From positions 1-7,047 of the forward strand of contig JAOPVG010000216.1 of NCBI GenBank assembly GCA_025966255.1: DNA of 7,047 nt, given 5' to 3'. Below, piece by piece: positions 5,867 through 7,047 of the stretch. The notes beneath the pieces are model-generated. The model was given only the letters and a program-made list of their open reading frames with translations, made no database searches and was not told the origin of the DNA. Each line of letters starts with the position of its first letter. The stretch's first letter is position 1. The position numbers were made by a program, and so were the translations under genes. Source of the stretch: Jatrophihabitans sp. (GTDB lineage: Bacteria; Actinomycetota; Actinomycetes; Mycobacteriales; Jatrophihabitantaceae).

Positions 5867-5892
5867 AATCCGCCCGACCATCCGCGTACTCT
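5864..5892 (+). promoter_or_regulatory. dapA promoter, leaderless layout
   Basis: TACTCT (5887-5892) matches TANNNT and ends 6 nt before GTG 5899. A weak -35, GTGAAT (5864-5869), lies 17 bp upstream. No Shine-Dalgarno precedes the start. Confidence 0.55.
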
Positions 5893-5898
5893 TAGCCC

Positions 5899-6789
5899 GT
5901 GCCTGCCGACCCACAGCCCCCCTTCGGGCGCCTCCTCACCGCGATGGTCACGCCCTTCGACGTCACGGGCGAACTCGATCTCGCGAAGGCGGCCCAGCTC
6001 GCCACGTACCTCGTCGACGAGCAGGGCAACGACGGACTGGTGATCAGTGGCACGACCGGAGAGTCACCGACCACGAGCGACGCCGAGAAGGCCGATCTGC
6101 TGGCGGCGGTCGTCGACGCCGTCGGCGATCGCGCGCACGTGGTCGCCGGCATCGGCACCTTCGACACCGTGCACACGATCCATCTCGCCGAGCAGGCGGC
6201 GAAGGCCGGCGCGCACGGCTTGCTCGTCGTCACGCCCTACTACTCGCGACCGCCGCAGGCCGGGGTGCTCGCCCACTTCCGCGCCGTCGCCGACGCGACC
6301 GACCTGCCCGCCCTGCTCTACGACATCCCGCACCGCACCGGCACACCGATCGCCACCGAGACGCTGCTCGAGCTCGCCGAGCACGAGCGCATCGTGGGCG
6401 TGAAGGACGCCAAGGGCGATCTGTTGGCCTCGAGCCGGGTGATCGCCGAGACGGGCCTGGCCTTCTACAGCGGTGACGACGGCATGACCCTGCCGCTGCT
6501 GTCGATCGGCGGGGTGGGTGTCGTCGGTACCTCCACGCACTTCAGCGGTCGGGGCACCCAGGCGCTCATTGAGGCGTACGAGCGGGGCGACGTCGCCGGG
6601 GCGCTGCGCCTGCACCGGCAGCTGTTGCCGATCTACACCGGCATCTTCCGCACCCAGGGCACGATCCTGGTCAAGGCGGCCCTGCGGCTGCGTGGCCTCG
6701 ACGTCGGCCCGGTGCGACTGCCGCTCGTCGATGCCACCGAGCACGAGATCAGCCACCTGCGCGAGGACCTCGCCGCCGCCGGCTTGTAG
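5899..6789 (+). CDS. dapA: 4-hydroxy-tetrahydrodipicolinate synthase DapA
   Basis: DapA condenses pyruvate with aspartate semialdehyde, the first step committed to diaminopimelate and lysine, feeding both peptidoglycan and protein synthesis. The 296-residue protein is a TIM-barrel aldolase. GTTGES (51-56) holds T52 and T53, equivalent to E. coli T44 and T45. YYSRP begins at Y114. YDIPHRTG (141-148) supplies Y141 and R146, equivalent to Y133 and R138. K169 in GVKDAKGD is the Schiff-base lysine. All active-site residues expected of a true DapA are present, which separates it from other NAL-family aldolases. Length is normal. GTG 5899 is chosen because it lies 6 nt after TACTCT, implying a leaderless message. 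It sits between thyX and a probable ftsK. Confidence 0.95.
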   Translation: MPADPQPPFGRLLTAMVTPFDVTGELDLAKAAQLATYLVDEQGNDGLVISGTTGESPTTSDAEKADLLAAVVDAVGDRAHVVAGIGTFDTVHTIHLAEQAAKAGAHGLLVVTPYYSRPPQAGVLAHFRAVADATDLPALLYDIPHRTGTPIATETLLELAEHERIVGVKDAKGDLLASSRVIAETGLAFYSGDDGMTLPLLSIGGVGVVGTSTHFSGRGTQALIEAYERGDVAGALRLHRQLLPIYTGIFRTQGTILVKAALRLRGLDVGPVRLPLVDATEHEISHLREDLAAAGL

Positions 6790-6812
6790 TTCGCCGCGCC
6801 TCCCCGGCAACC

Positions 6813-6823
6813 CTGAAGTTCAG
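6813..6823. promoter_or_regulatory. Short palindrome upstream of the ftsK -10
   Basis: CTGAAGTTCAG is a perfect 5-1-5 palindrome ending 3 nt before the proposed -10, so it lies in the promoter spacer where a repressor could act. It does not match the mycobacterial-type LexA box. It is short and may be chance. Confidence 0.3.
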
Positions 6824-6826
6824 CGT

Positions 6827-6832
6827 TAAGGT
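6827..6832 (+). promoter_or_regulatory. -10 hexamer of the ftsK-like gene, leaderless layout
   Basis: TAAGGT fits TANNNT and ends 6 nt before GTG 6839, the same spacing as at dapA and the YcaQ-family gene. No Shine-Dalgarno precedes the start, and no good -35 is seen. Confidence 0.5.
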
Positions 6833-6838
6833 TGACCG

Positions 6839-7047
6839 GTGGCTGGAGCAATCGGAACCCGAACCCGTCCGCCGACGCGAAAGTCGTCGGGCCGGACCAC
6901 CAAGACCGCACCCAAGCGCCGCGGGCGCAGCCCCTGGGCCGCGCCGTTCATTGGCATCGGCAAGGCGATCGCCGCCGTGTGGCGCGCGCTGGCCACGGTG
7001 CTCGGCGGGCTCGCGCGCGCGGCCAGCCGCAACGCGGCAACCGCGCG
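6839..7047 (+). CDS. ftsK: Probable FtsK N-terminus (partial, runs off window)
   Basis: A GTG start opens 69 codons with no stop before the window ends. The first 31 residues are a basic tail rich in Arg, Lys, Thr and Pro. A Trp- and Ala-rich amphipathic stretch follows (SPWAAPFIGIGKAIAAVWRA, 31-50), then LATVLGGLARAASR (51-64). This resembles the cytoplasmic leader of actinobacterial FtsK/SpoIIIE DNA translocases, which precedes their first membrane segments and ends in similar W..L...VGG.AR text. The position after thyX and dapA supports this, since ftsK lies near them in mycobacteria. The membrane domain, motor and gamma domain would lie beyond the window, so the call rests on composition and synteny. 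Any other membrane protein with a basic leader remains possible. Confidence 0.6.
   Translation, partial: MAGAIGTRTRPPTRKSSGRTTKTAPKRRGRSPWAAPFIGIGKAIAAVWRALATVLGGLARAASRNAATA

Noticed and set aside
4943..5914. Minus-strand frame of 323 codons over thyX, and a similar 248-codon frame over dapA (6064-6810)
   Set aside because: Both are antisense to genes with intact catalytic motifs and have shadow-type composition.
1..7047. CRISPR arrays, tRNA or rRNA genes, phage attachment sites
   Set aside because: No regularly spaced repeats, cloverleaf sequences or rRNA-like stretches were seen on reading both strands.

Overview
The window is high-GC DNA from an actinobacterium. The evidence is the GC bias at third codon positions, frequent GTG starts, the neighbouring thyX, dapA and probable ftsK genes, and several genes whose start codon lies 6 nt after a -10-like hexamer with no Shine-Dalgarno sequence. 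I cannot place it below phylum level from sequence alone.

Layout. (1) Positions 1 to about 1491 hold an IS110-family insertion sequence: a roughly 237-nt structured non-coding leader, a DEDD recombinase gene (238-1461) and a short right end. The leader sits where IS110 elements encode their bridge RNA. It carries TCTAGATCTAGATC (91-104), and a 9-nt piece of this recurs 20 nt after the recombinase stop (1481-1489), directly followed by CT. (2) Positions 1494-3489 hold a divergent pair: a DedA-family membrane protein on the minus strand and a YcaQ/AlkX-type DNA glycosylase with a QID motif on the plus strand. Their starts are 60 bp apart. (3) Positions 3564-4934 hold a two-gene minus-strand operon: a ribbon-helix-helix (RHH) regulator followed by a DUF4097-type beta-repeat protein. 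A perfect 19-bp palindrome lies over the regulator's start codon and -10. (4) Positions 5024-7047 hold thyX (flavin-dependent thymidylate synthase), dapA (dihydrodipicolinate synthase) and the first 69 codons of a probable ftsK, all on the plus strand.

How they work together. The thyX-dapA-ftsK run is a housekeeping block covering dTMP synthesis, lysine/diaminopimelate synthesis and chromosome translocation at division. In mycobacteria an RNase J gene lies between dapA and ftsK; here there is none. The RHH/DUF4097 pair looks like a self-regulated module of unknown function. The insertion sequence appears to lie just beyond the dedA 3' end, at the foot of a possible dedA terminator hairpin.

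The main points for follow-up are the candidate IS110 bridge RNA and its repeat match to the element end, the RHH operator, the consistent leaderless-promoter pattern at five genes, and the exact 18-residue repeat in the DUF4097 protein.
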